Below are positions 11,769 to 23,975 of a stretch of 64,000 nt of DNA, one piece after another; within the stretch, counting starts at the first letter, position 1, and the number at the start of each line of letters is the position of its first letter. Source of the DNA: Stereum hirsutum FP-91666 SS1 (lineage: Eukaryota > Basidiomycota > Agaricomycetes > Russulales > Stereaceae); assembly GCF_000264905.1 (NCBI RefSeq), contig NW_006763150.1, positions 616,093 through 680,092 of the forward strand, read 5' to 3'. The translations under genes were made by a program, and so were the position numbers. Under the pieces are notes generated by a model that did no database searches, was not told the origin of the DNA, and saw only the letters and a list, made by a program, of their open reading frames with translations.

Positions 11769-13947
11769 CGTCTGGAGATTTTCGTTGGTGTACCCCCTTG
11801 AACGGCTTTAGATGCTAGACAATTACATACCAGTGTCCTCGCAACTTGCTTTGTTTCATGCGTACGCGCACTGTTGACCACCATCGATCATGATTTGGAA
11901 GGAAGGACGGCTCAGCTGAGGTCGGAACTTTGTTGCTTCGGAAATGGCAGGAGCGACGAGGTGGCGCGGTTCCGCGGCCCGCCGGCGATATTTCTTCCTT
12001 CCTTTCGGCCTCTTCGGCGTTAACTCTCAGTGTGCGATCGGCGATGTGATGGTTTGTCCTCCATGAGCTCGCGGCTAGTCCGAGCCCTCTGTAAGTCGAT
12101 GCAGCCGTGCTTCTGGAGAACAGGAACTTGAACAGATTACGACTCAGACAAGTTTTCCCGTCGTTCTTGAATTTCTGGTCAACCATCACCATTTCTTACC
12201 AGCATCACAGTGCGCATCGTGATCCGTGACTTTAGTGGTGTTCAGATGTTGCCATCTGATGCGGGCTTGCAAAGCCTTGGATATTCTCTGGCTTTGGCGA
12301 TTGTGTTCCGTTGCGATCTTCCGGATCATGCAGCTGTACAGAAACAGTCTGTATCTAGATCTGAGTGCTTATTTCAATGTGAAATCTCTCGCTTCTTGTC
12401 GAATCTTCAGCTCCTGCTTCGGTCGTTACTCTTCCACCGACACATCAAGGCCACTGCGGCTGCCGAGGGGACTCCTTGACGACCGAACCATATCCTTGTG
12501 GTAAGTACAGCCACCATTGGAAGGTTGAACTCACTCGCTTAGTTTCTGCACATTCTACGCAATGGCGCCCATGCATCCTAAGTACCACTGTGATCTTACT
12601 TGACAGGTACTGTCGAAGAGGTTAAACAAGCTGGGAGAGGTATGGCCATCTTACGATCAACCATTCATCGACATCTCTCGTGACTACGCTTGTTCGTTGA
12701 TGCTATCGACGTTATGTAAATGCCCTTGTCTACCCTGAAGTGGTCTATCCTTATACCGCTGCAGATCGGAAACGCTCAACGCAACCCCCAGTTCATATAC
12801 ATCCCGAATTCGCCAAGTCTAAGCTTTTCTCGCCATATGAGCACATGAGCCCCAGCGCGGCCATCGCTCCCTTGACGATGTCAAGGATTCCCTCAAGCCT
12901 TCTGGGTTCTTGAAAGTGTGGACGTTGACAAAGGTACGCTGACCGTGGTCCTTGTGTAAGTTGTCCGACTCTCCCTCTCTTGGGCGTTGATCGCGTTCAT
13001 GTTTCAAGTTTTTCCGATGTCGGGATTATTACCCTCATTACTTCTAGGCTGCTGAGGCCCAAACACCCCGCGTTGAACTTGAACGGTCTTCATCCCGTCT
13101 TCGTGAGCCGAAAACGAAGTTCACTCAATAGGCACGGTGATCGTGATGGGAATACTGCGCGCCATGTTTTTTCTCGAGCCTACTAACCTTCTGAGAACGA
13201 CCTGAACTTCCTTCTTCTTCTTTTGTTTTTCCAGAACAGGCATTCCCGCACTGCGCTTGGAAGAGTCTACCATCTTCACCGCCGCATCCTGAATGTTTAG
13301 ACTGACGCTTATCATTTCTTGTTGGGCTGTCTTCCAACCGTGCACATTATTTATCCATCCTTCTGGCCCATTGATACTCTTGATGAACCCGACGGTGCTT
13401 TACGACACGCTCTCGGGAACGTTGCATTTTTGCTGAACACTGTGGCCGTCTGAATCGGACATTCCACCAAGTACTACTACAAGCACACTCCATATTCTGG
13501 CATTTGGCTCATGCGGTATATCGTATACTATCATAGCTTCTAAACAGCCTCTCGTCGCTCGTACTTCACTCGGGATACTTCATTCCAGAGCAGCGATTGG
13601 TCATACACAAAATCAAAGTACAGGAGGCCATATAAGGAACAAGAAGATAAAAGTGACTGGTTCATAAAAGGAATGGCAACACAGAGGCAACTAATCGTAA
13701 GAGGTACAACGGACAATACAGAGGCAATCAATCCACAAGAGAAACCACGATACAGAGACCATTAACCCATGTAAGAAATAAGTAAACAAAGTAACAACCA
13801 TGTACAACCGAAAAAAAAGATACAAGCATACACGGGCTATTGGCCTTACACGGAGACGATGCGATGCGATGGTATAGTAACAAACAGTACGATTCACACT
13901 ACCCCCAGCCCGGCACGACTGCGTCCTCTTTCTACCTTCTGCTCCAC
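11769..13947. other. Gene-poor stretch, about 2.2 kb
   Basis: No gene can be supported. Short + strand frames at 12210-12504 contain Leu/Trp/Arg-rich text (CKALDILWLWRLC) faintly like an F-box-type start, and scattered open pieces continue to about 13500, but they lack a consistent frame or conserved motif. This may be a decayed gene or simply spacer. Confidence 0.35.
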
Positions 13948-15113
13948 TCAGTTCACTGAGCTCATATTCTCCTTCTCCTTCTTTACCCGCTCGATGATGC
14001 CCAACGCCCTCAACGATATGTTCATACCCTCTCCGCTCCCGAGAGGTGTCTTCCCTCCGACCTTGGCCTGAGACCTGAGCACCTCGAGCTCGAACTGGAT
14101 ATTCTTGTTTTTTGACGCGAGGGAGTTGGGGTCGTAGGCAGGGACGACGATGCGTGGGACAGAGAGTTGCTTGACAGCGATGCGACGGGGACCGAAGACG
14201 GTGTTGACCATCTCATAATATACGGACGGTTCTGGAGTGGCGAGAGTTGACGTAGATGAGGCGGAAGAGCAAGATGACGTCGGTGACGGAGTCCTGGACT
14301 CGCTGGTAGAGGTAGCAGGAGTGGCAGGGATGGTCTATCGAGAGTTGAATCAATATAGATGCTTGCCTTGGAATAGTACCAGTACAGAGAGAAAGACAGA
14401 ATGTTACTTACCGTGATCCTTGCGATTGATTGCCCATGCCTCTGGACTTCGGGAGTCGAAGGGGCAGTAGAGGTCGAGGAGGTTGAAGGCGTTTGTTCTT
14501 CAGTCTCGACCTTAGACGATGTCTGGACAGGGGCGATTACGACGGGTTTCGTCGTCTTGACTCGTGCGACCGTGGTGCTCTTCGAAGAAGAGGCTTTAGT
14601 CGCGAGAGGTACGACGGGCAGAGCTCGTGGGACAGTGACCCTTTTGACGACAGGAACGATGACGGTAGACTTCTTGACCACGGCTGATTTGGTGGCAGTT
14701 GCTGGAGCTTTCGACGATGAAGTAGTCGGTGCGCTCCGAGTTGGAAAAGTCGACGGTTTGGATTTGGTGGCAGTTGCAGGAGCTTTCGCCGATGAGGTAG
14801 TTGGTGCGTTCCGGGTTGGAAGAGTCGACGGTTTGCGCTGAACCGAGGGACGAGGAGCTGGGCACCGAGGGGCCACAGTGGCGGTGGCAGGCTTTGTGGA
14901 GGGTTTGGTCATAGTGGGCCTGGGCAATGCTGACATCCGTACTGGTTTCGGGACGGAAGTAGATGCGATAGGGGCACTTGCTCCGCGGACAGGCGCAGAG
15001 CGAGCAGGGATGACCTTTGGTCCTCGCTTGGAGTTGACAGAGGACACAATGAACGCAGCCGGCTTAGATGAGGCAGAAGCACGAGCAGAAGCGGTGGCCT
15101 GAGTGGAAGACAT
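13948..15113 (-). CDS. Low-complexity hypothetical protein, two exons
   Basis: Exon 1 runs 15113-14412 and exon 2 14334-13948, joined across a 77-nt intron with a GTAAGT donor and TAG acceptor. The 363-codon unspliced frame would enter intron sequence, whereas splicing yields a coherent product of about 362 residues. Residues 1-230 are Ala/Ser/Thr/Pro/Lys-rich and basic and hold a 25-residue tandem duplication (KPSTLPTRNAPTT... and KPSTFPTRSAPTT...). Exon 2 is different: it gives VYYEMVNTVFGPRRIAVKQL, VPRIVVPAYDPNSLASKN and ELEVLRSQAKVGGKTPLG, then a charged helix IIERVKKEKENMSSVN. The C-terminal 90 residues look folded and are the best query for homologues. I do not recognise the family. The basic, disordered N-terminus would fit a microtubule- or nucleic-acid-binding tail, which is inference only. 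Confidence 0.72.
14692..14840 (-). repeat. 75-bp in-frame tandem duplication
   Basis: Two adjacent copies (14692-14766 and 14767-14840) inside the low-complexity gene differ at about a dozen positions. The period is 25 codons, so the duplication lengthens the protein without breaking it. Confidence 0.8.
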
Positions 15114-16404
15114 AGTAGAGCAGTGTAGTGTAGTGTGGGCTGGAAGGTCCGAAGAGTGATGTCCTTGCAGAGTAGAGAACGTAAGAGTTCAGCGAAGAGT
15201 TGTGAACTTGGATGCCGATTTTGCGCCTCGAGAGGTGACGTTTATATATTCTTGAGTAGACCCTGGCTGTTTCTCCACAGCGAAATTCAGACGGTTCCGA
15301 GGCGGGCAGGCCTCTACTGTTTCAGACTCAAGTGCGATGTCTAGGAATGTCATCACCTAGTCGAGACATGTTCCGCATGTATCGACGCCACTCTTCCTTG
15401 CATTCGACCGACATTCGAGACCGTTCCATTCGATCCCGTGGCGAGTATAACGTCATCAAGAAATAGTTAGACTGGCGCTCCAAGAAGCCAATAGGGGCTG
15501 ATACTGCCCCGCAACTCTGAGGTGAACAGGACTCAGCCGACAGCTGTCTCTTTAATGATGCATCAAGGTACGCAGGGCGGTGAGGACTGGAGAGAAGATA
15601 CAGCGTCATCAAGTCTAACAGCGCGTGCGCAAGCGTCGGAGAGGCGATCGTTCGAGTCGGAATACAACTAGGATGTAGGGAGGGTGGAAAAGGGCGATAG
15701 TTGGGGCTTTCGCTGACCTCATCTGAAGTCACTGAGTGCAGAACCGTGGTCCTTTTTCTGGCCGCCGCGTCGAAGAGCCTCGAGAAAGACAGCCAGCTGA
15801 AAATTCTGAGATCTATAGTCTGCATGATGTGGTAGAAGGTTCCAAGAGCCCGGGCGCGTGAGCAGGGCTCGAGCATCGACTCACCGTCTACTCTGATAAC
15901 AGTTTCCGTCAAGTCCCTGTTGAGTTCGGCTTCAATCCCTTCAGGTCCGTCCGTCTTACTCTAATCTCTTCACATGAGGAGACATGGTGCTCAAGACCTG
16001 GGAGAAGCATCTGGAGGATAATTCGCGAGCTGGTCGACGTTCAAGTTGGTGGTAAATGATAGAGCGAGTATAATTTTGGATTTTGCTCCGTTACAGCGGC
16101 CCGGAGCTCCAGGTGGCGCCGCCTTTGCGATCACGTGGGGGTAAATATAGCGAAACATGAACTGCTGTCTTTTCTTTAGCTGTGATATCCCACAACCATT
16201 CACTTTGCCAAGTCGGTGACTACTGACCTCAGATGATAAGACTGATAACGACTTGCGAGTCTTATATGACACTTTTTTTTCCATACGATGGGCTCGAGAT
16301 TTTCCCTCTCCCTCCAACTCCTTCCAACACCAACTTGGCTCCGACAGCGTTCACAGAGCTTGTACAGCGCACTGCTCAGGCTTCGTAGCATCTCGATCGA
16401 ATAA
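15114..16404. other. Divergent intergenic region, about 1.3 kb
   Basis: Contains the promoters of the low-complexity gene (-) and the MFS permease (+). A 194-codon - strand frame (15328-15912) is open but carries no recognisable motif, so it is not called. A T-run at 16268-16279 and CT-rich DNA at about 16300-16400 precede the permease start. Confidence 0.45.
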
Positions 16405-19049
16405 ATGTCTGGTGCAGAATCTCTCGCTTCAATTGACAAGGAGAAGCATCCTCATGGTCTGACGGTTGCCCTTCCATCCGTCTCTGAGGAGAAGCTTCAC
16501 GAGACCGAGGTCGGATATAACATCTATAAGGAGACGACCGAACAAGGCTTGGACTGGACGGTCAAGGAAGAGGGTTGGATATTGCGAAGGATAGATATCT
16601 GGATTCTTCCCTGTTTCTGTCTCACTCAGGGCCTTGCTTTTCTGGACAAAACCGCTCTCAACTATGGCAACCTCTTTGGCATGAAAGCGTGAGCATGTTC
16701 ATGACCTCGGCTCAGATACGGTGGTTATTCAGTCATAATGTGTATTAGCGATCTGCATGTCACAAGCTCTCAGTTTGTTAGTTCCTGTTGCATCCTTCGA
16801 ATCATAGACAAGGAGACTGATTTCCCGCAGAGCTGGTTTGCAAGCGCATTCTATCTTGGCGCGTCTCGTTCTTACTCGCGCGATCGATTCCCGTTGATTT
16901 AACAACGTACAGGCTACCTCGTCGCGGCTGAGCCTTCCAATTGGCTTCTTCAACGTTACCCGACTGGCAAGGTCATGGGTATAATGACATTCTTCTGGGG
17001 TATCATTGTAATGTAGGCAAACACAGTCGTCCTTTAGCCCTGCGCATTTGTTAATAGTCGTCCAGGTCTACAGCTGCATGCCGGTCCTTCCCTGGAGCCC
17101 TCGTCAATCGTATATTTCTTGGGATCATGGAGGCTTGCGTGACGTATGTGCTTTCGTTTTCCAAGTATATTCTCATTGAATCAACGGACAATTCATGTAT
17201 AGTCCTGGTCTTGGTCTGATGACGCCCATGTGGTGGAGATTGCAAGAACAGCCTGTTCGGCACCTGTCATGGGCAAGTACCCGAGCGCTCTTCCACCCTC
17301 TACGTTCAGACTTTTGATTATTTGACTCCGTCATGATCACAGTATTGCTTCAACGGAGTGGCGGGTATTTTAGGCGGCTTCCTCAGTTATGGTTTGGGCC
17401 ACGCGACTCATGCAAGCGTACCAACCTGGGCTCTCATATTCCTGGTCCGTTAGCACACCGTCTCACCTCACTGAAACTACCCATATCTTATCTACCGAAC
17501 AATTTCGCCGGTTTGCTTCAGGTTCTGGGTGCTGTGACTACGCTCTGGGGCATTTACCTCTTCTTCATGCTTCCAGATTCTCCCGTCAACGCTCGCTTTT
17601 TTGACGAGCGTCAGAAGGCTATTGCCGTCAAGCGGGTGGCCGCGAACAGGGTGCGTTCCCCCTCGCTTTCCTCAGTCCAGGGCACTAAGAGCTTTTGGCC
17701 TGGTCAGACTGGGATCAAGAATAAACAGTTCAAGATGTATCAAGTCAGAGAGGCTTTCGTCGACCCGAAGACATATATACTCTTTCTGGCCAGCATCGCT
17801 GCACAGATTCCGAACGGAGTAGTCAGCAATTTTTCGAGGTATGTGCTTCAGTCCTTCGTATCGTGCTCTTTTCCGTATGTGCAGCGTAACTGATCATGTT
17901 CCCGGATGATTTCTCAGCATCATCATCAAAGGCATGGGCTTCACCACATTCCAGACGGTTCTATTGGACATCCCGAGTAGTGTCCTACAAATCGTGTCGT
18001 TAGTTGGTAGTGGTTATTTGGCAGGGAAGTTCAAGAACAGTCGCGCGGTAATGATGGTACGTTCTTGCCAGCAAAGATAATGCGTACACAAAATCTCGAC
18101 TGACTACCTCGTCTGTACAGTTCATAGGAAATTCAACGTGTATCATCGCTGCGGCCTGTCTGACATACGCACCTCAGGACCAGAAGTGGGGGTGAGGACG
18201 CACCAGACTTTTTTCGGATGTTTATCATTATTGCACTGACGTCGACAACGGGCTTTAGACGATTAGTCGCCTACTGGTTTACCTCATTCCAATCTGTAGG
18301 ATTCGCCATGTCGCTTGTAATGGTGTCGGCGGTGAGCTTGTCACACATCCGTGTGCTTGTTGAGTTGATCCGCCTGATCTCATCTGCGTTCAGAATGTTG
18401 GTGGCTACACGAAGCGACAAGTCGTCACCGCCCTCACATTCATTGTGCGTGTTTTATCATAGTTTCCCACCTGCCACGACTAGAGGCTTATGTATACTAT
18501 AGGGATATTGTGTATGCTTCATTAATCCTCCCTCGGCCTCTTCAACATCAATGGCATGATTGTTCTCTGATCCTTTTTCAGGTCGGCGTGAGTATTGCTC
18601 CTATTCACTGAAGATGTATCCACGCTTCACCTTCATTGCTCCCAGAATATCGCTGGGCCACACGTCCTCCTCGATTCCGAAGAAGACATCGGATACCCAA
18701 CCGCGACTAAAGCCATGATGTCCGGGTACGCCCATTTCATCTCAGCGTTCCGTTTCACTTGAATCCGTCACTTACAATCCCTCCTATAGATATGTGGCTA
18801 AGACAGCCCTCCATCTCGCTCTTGGATTTTACATGTTCTTCGAGAATAGACGTCGGGACTTAGACGCGGAGCAAGAAGGAACAAAGGTATCGGATGGAGA
18901 GAGGTCGAGGTTGGCGGAGGAGGCTGGTATGGTGGGTTTATTCTTTTTCTCCTGTTCTGTGGTCATCGAAAAACTGACGAAACGTCGTCTACTTTGGACA
19001 GGCCGACATCACGGAGAGGGACAACAAATGGTTCCGCTATGTCCTGTGA
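16405..19049 (+). CDS. MFS anion:cation symporter, Dal5/allantoate permease type
   Basis: A many-exon gene for a 12-helix plasma-membrane transporter of the Dal5/Tna1/Liz1-like group, which import organic anions such as allantoate, nicotinate, pantothenate or biotin precursors. The cytoplasmic N-terminus (about 60 residues) leads into RRIDIWILPCFCLTQGLAFL and DKTALNYGNLFGM, the family's helix-1 signature. Later exons give PSNWLLQRYPTGKVMG, ILGGFLSYGLGHATHASVPT, TTLWGIYLFFMLPDSPVNAR (the conserved FxLPDxP loop), GIKNKQFKMYQVREAFVDPK, GMGFTTFQTVLLDIPSSVLQ, RLVAYWFTSFQSVGFAMSLV and ALHLALGFYMFFENRRRD. The C-terminus DNKWFRYVL is the usual end for this group. Introns of about 50-80 nt split nearly every helix. 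The substrate cannot be deduced from sequence. No truncation is seen. Confidence 0.87.
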
Positions 19050-19995
19050 GGCACCCTTACGACTTTTCACGGGTTATGTCTATCATGTCATGTCTATTTT
19101 GTATTCCTGTTTGTGGGTTTTCTGTATTGGCTTCGGCCTCGTGGTACGCTATACGGTCGAATTTGAAGTAGTACTTCTGTTCGCTGAGCAGGGGCTTTCA
19201 CCTTCATTTGAGGGTTCGGGATTGACGCAATTCAGACAGAGGGGCTTGAGGTGAGATGAGGTTGCAGACTGATTGTGTAGGATGTGAGACGGACGATAGA
19301 TGAAGGCAGAAAAAATGAAACAGAGATGAAAGAATGACGTGATGCATATAATATACGAAACCGGCAGAAAGGGAAGAAGGAGGGAAAAAAGAGAGGACAT
19401 CCGCGAAACAGAAACAGATTCACATACCCGTAGCCCCAAAAGTCGAGAAGAGTCAAACACAGAACGGAACAGAACAGAACAGAACAAAACAGACGAGACA
19501 AGAACGGTTACGCGCGCAGTAGATCCAGAACGAGGATCAAAGTAGGTACGATGGGCCAGGGGGACAAGTAAGAAAGAGTAATGCGACAAAGGTGAAGGAA
19601 TGTGAACTCACAAGATGGCAGCGGCTGGACAGCGTCCGACTGACACATTATGGTATAACATACAAGCCTCGACGAGTAGATGAAGGCAAGTTATAGATGT
19701 TTGAGGTATGGCTGCGAATAATACTGAGGAGCGGGAAGGCTGGAGAAAAAAAGTCCCTAGCGGAGCTAAACGTACGCAGAGAAGAGGGGAAAGACATGTA
19801 TGTATAAAGGAGGGTGTAGGTATTGAGCGGACATGAAATCTGCTGGAGGAGATACTGATGGCGTTGCGTTGAGGCCCGAGAAAAGTTAACAGGGTCATAA
19901 AGGTATGACCAGGCGGAAATGACAGACTGAGAGCTCTGGACAACCTCCACAAGTCCTCGGAGGATAAAATATACAGGAAAATAAGAGGACACCAC
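19050..19995. other. Convergent 3' region
   Basis: About 950 bp between the 3' ends of the permease (+) and the AP180 gene (-). The only structure seen is a short five-base repeat at 19459-19492. No gene is supported. Confidence 0.5.
19459..19492. repeat. Pentanucleotide microsatellite (AGAAC-like)
   Basis: Five to six consecutive imperfect AGAAC/GGAAC units lie in the convergent spacer. They are useful only as a polymorphic marker. Confidence 0.7.
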
Positions 19996-22900
19996 CTAGA
20001 TCAACGACCCATTCTGGGGCTGCTGCTGCTGTTTCGACGCATCCTGTCCATACGCACCTCCAAACAAACTCGCTCCCATGCCCGTACCAGCTCCACCAAA
20101 TCCATTCATCCCCGTCTGTTGTCCAAACATCTGACCACCCGATCCAGCCCCTGTCGCGTTCGAACCAAACGCCGGCGCCGAAGGCGAACTCGAGAATCCT
20201 CCCAGCCCTCCGAATCCGCCATTGCCACCTCCCGTCGGCTGAGCGAACATCGTCGCTCTGAACGGATTCGCACCCGGTGCCGCTCCGGTCATCTGTGGCC
20301 TCATTCCTACACCTGTCCCAGAGCTGAATCCTCCACTCCCACCACCAAATGCGGACATTCCACCCGCCCCCGTTGGCTGCGACCCTATTCCAGCAGCACC
20401 AGGGTTGAAGCTGCTGTTTCCATTCGGAACTGGAGAAGTGGGCTGAGATCCAGGTGTGGTAGGTGCGGATTGGGGAATAGGGGGCAACGATTCCAACAAG
20501 CTTGCACCGAACGAAGACGTAGGCTTGAATGCCTTCAGACCTGCAGAGTACCCCGTCGCCTGAGGCTGCAGCGTTGACGGCGTGAAGCTGAAGGAGGGAT
20601 TGCCACTACCCGTGCCGTTAGATGTACTAGTCGCACCGGTTGGCTGACTCCCAAGAGCGGAGAAGATCGAGTCGGAGAATGTGCCGGACGTGACGGTAGT
20701 GGATGTGTTCTGGCTTGTCAACGGCGAACCCAACCCACTGAGGCCAGGCAAAGTCGGCAGACCTGAAGCCGGCGACTTGTTCGCGTCTTCAGAGCCTGAA
20801 GGTTTGTTGAACGAGAAAGAGGTAGCAACGCTAGACATGCCTGAGCCCTGCTGTGGGTTTGACGGTGCACTTGGAATGAAAGTGCTATTGAAACCAGTCG
20901 GCTGTGGTTGAATCTGATTTCCTCCCTGTCCCGTTTGCTGCTGCTGCTGTAGTTGTTGCTGTTGCTGGATAGCATTGAATCCTCCACCCATGGCCAGCTC
21001 CATCAAAGTAGGTGGCTTAGGCACAGGCGGTACATTCTGCACCGGCACACCGAACGGATTCCTAGAACCTGTCTGATGCGTCTTGACAGGCTGAGGTGGC
21101 GGGGACGCACTCTTGCCTGCCCCTCCAATCCCGAAACTCGTAATGGGCGTGCTAGCAGGTCGTGCAGGCGGTGCAATATTGGCATTCGGGTTTCCGGTGG
21201 GCTGAGCGGCGAAGGGAGAATTGTTGGTCGATGGTGCGTTTGGCTGGAACGCATTGAACGCGGGAGTGGTCGCGGAGTTGGGGAGGGTGACTGAATGGTG
21301 AGGAAAAGGCGAGAAGCCCGTGGGTTGCATCGGAAGAGGAGTCGTGTTGCCTGTGGGTTGGAATTGTTGTGGCTGCTGCTGGGGGCTGGGTGCACCGAGA
21401 CCAAAGGGTGACATTCCTGTGGGCTGCGGCGCCATCATGCTTTGACGGAACGGATTGGCACCCGTAGCCTGTGGCTGCAGCATTCCTGTCGGCTGAGGCT
21501 GGAGGAAACTGGAGAACGACGGGTGTTGTTGTGGATGCTGTTGCGGCTGCTGTTGGAAATTTGGCATAGCGGTGAACTGAGGTTGAAGGAAGCCGGTCTG
21601 CATTGGCATTTGCGGTTGAACGAAGGGCTGTTGGCCTGGGAATGCGCCTGTCATTTGCTGACGAAGGGCGAACGGGTTGTGGGTAGCTTGTTGCTGGAAG
21701 TACTGATTCGTCGGGCTAGTGACGTCAAATACATTCGATCAACGATGTTCTCATATGAATGAGAAAGGAAACCACGGACCTGCCAGTCTGCGGGTTGAAC
21801 ATGGTTGGCTGCTCCTCTTCAATCGCAGAGAAGAAGTCGGCCATGGCCTTGCTGGCATCCGGTTTGGCTCCATCGGCAGACGTAGAGGCTTCCGAGTTCT
21901 TCGTTTCCGGCTGAGGAGAAGGTACTGTAGAGGGACAACGTGATACAAGTCAGAAAGCCGGAACCGTCGGTCAGGAGGAATTGCAGACCCTTCGGAGTAC
22001 GACTACCCGACGGTTTGCTCGTTCCGTTCTTCAGACTCCGTTCAGCCGCATCTTTGTTCGTCTTGTACTCTATCCGGTTCTGCTCAAAGTTGGGATCTGT
22101 GAGGTATTCTTCCAGAGCGCCGACGAGTGACACAGGGGCCTAATTTTATGGTTATGACGAATGGCAACACGAAGAAAAAGTGTATGTCCATACGTGTTTC
22201 AGATTTGGGATGGGTACGTTGAGGATGTTCTGCAGTTTCTTCGCGACACCGAGATATTCGACGACATATTCAGTTTGCTTGCAGAAATGCCGGTAGATGG
22301 ATAGGGCTTGCTCGGCATCGACGTGGGACATCTCGAAGTAGTGCTCTACAGTGGCGTCAGTAGAACCGCAGCCATGTGGGACGATTGATGCGCACCTAGG
22401 ACATTGATAACACCCTCATTGCCTGCCTGGAATAAGATGAGAAGATCCTTCACCAACATCCGCAACGCGGTGACCGACAGCTCGTCATCGAGATTATCCA
22501 GGTAAAACTGAACGGTGCACACAAATCAAGTTCACCGGCAAATCCCCGATCATAACGGTGTCCACTCACCCTGCATTCGACCAGAGCGTCGATCATCTTC
22601 TGCACCACTCTCGTCTCTCTCAACAGACCTTTCTCTACCGTCATCACCCTCAACTTCCGGCCCGAAATAGTTTTGCTTCTCGACGGTGCTTTCTGCGGGG
22701 GAGAATCGTTTTTAGAACGGTTTCGGCGTGCTTCCTCCTCGAGGGACATGGAGAGACGAGTGTCACGGTTGTTCTCGGCTTGGACATGAATGGCGTCGTG
22801 TTTGAGTTCGCGGTAGGCCCGTATGCGTGAATTAAGATATGTGGCGTAATTTTGAAGATTCTCCGGAGCGTTGTATCCTAGACGCGGAGAACCACCCACG

Positions 22901-23352
22901 TTGAGTGAGCGAATGATGAAGAGTGTGGCGCTGCGTACCTTCCCATTGACCGGTGGACACATTCTTCAAGCGCAATACTTCAGATGAAGATAGATATGAA
23001 AGGACATTATCCGTTGCGCCGTTACGAATCATGGTATGCAGCACGATGAGCGCTTTGAACACGACCTGTTGGCAGTGCCTGCACGTAAGAGACAGCGATC
23101 ATTGCAGGACGAATGGAAGCGTACGATGGCATTTGGTTCTCGAAACCGAGGCGAAAGGGCCTTGCAGACATCGTGGACCGCACCATCCTCCGACCATGTT
23201 GCAGCAATAATCGGGTCCAGGTACTAATCACGGCGAGTTCGGCTGTGATGAGCATGGTCGGACAGCAGAAGCAGGAGATCAGGGCGCACCTTGGCCTTTG
23301 GTGGTGCTAGCTTTGGCTTGCAGGCGTTCTTGATGACCTTCTCGAAGCTCAT
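19996..23352 (-). CDS. AP180/Yap180-type ANTH-domain clathrin assembly protein
   Basis: Links clathrin and PtdIns(4,5)P2 at endocytic sites. The ANTH domain begins at the ATG at 23352: MSFEKVIKNACKPKLAPPKAK carries the lipid-binding KxxxKxTKxxxxPPKxK-like pattern. It continues through short exons with YVFKALIVLHTMIRNGATDN, ENLQNYATYLNSRIRAYREL, VEKGLLRETRVVQKMIDALV, INVLEHYFEMSHVDAEQALS and VVEYLGVAKKLQNILNVPIP. The last large exon (to 19996) encodes a tail of more than 570 residues, rich in Gln/Gly/Ser/Pro. It has four NPF motifs, which bind EH domains of Pan1/Ede1-type proteins, and twelve copies of [L/I/M]xxQxTG, the consensus for Ark/Prk endocytic kinases. It lies convergent to the permease and divergent from the mannosidase. 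The chain ends NGSLI. Identification is strong; exon borders are approximate. Confidence 0.9.
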
Positions 23353-23975
23353 TGGGGGCCGTAGTCGTCGTCGGCGACGACGAGCTCGAGTCCGGAAGAG
23401 ATGAACGTGGAATGCGTCCGAATGTGAACGCCCGCGCCGGCAGATCCCGCTGAGCGGGGCCGATTGTACTGCACTCGCTATTTTTGGACTGGGGTACACA
23501 GCAGACATGACGTGCGTCGAAAATCCAGCAAACAGCTGCGACAACCTCTTCGCGCAGCAGCCCGGTTCTTTCTCTGCTTTTCCTTCCTTTTACTTTCTTT
23601 CATTATCCCATTCGCCGTCTTGCTAGAACCTCGGCACGCTTACGACTTGCTTCACCTTCAATTGCTGCCTCTCCACGGTTACGCCACACTCGGTTTTGCG
23701 AAGTACTGATAACAATAGCTCGGCTACATAGTCTTCGCGTGATCTTAGCAAGTATAATTCTAGACGGCTACCTTGTATCTACCGTAAGTCGTCTGTGGTT
23801 TGGTTCATTTCTATGGGCAATGGCTATGGCACTCATCGTTCATTTCCCTTTGCAGCCTCGTCGAGAGAGACCGTGCCACATCAGCACACCGGCGGGAGCA
23901 ATACCATAGATCTGACTGGACTGGCTACATCTATCTCTAGAGTCCTTTCACCACTCCCTCGAGGCTGGTATTTCG
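23353..23975. other. Divergent promoter region, AP180 / GH47
   Basis: About 620 bp separate the two start codons. A 64-codon + strand frame (23795-23989) overlaps the mannosidase start in another frame; it could act as an upstream open frame but is probably incidental. Pyrimidine-rich DNA at 23560-23600 is the only clear promoter-like feature. Confidence 0.4.

Noticed and set aside
12210..12504. Possible F-box-like N-terminus
   Set aside because: Only a vague Leu/Trp/Cys pattern; no downstream frame continues it, so I list the stretch as gene-poor.
15328..15912. 194-codon frame on the - strand
   Set aside because: No motif, no splice-consistent extension, and placed across a divergent promoter region.
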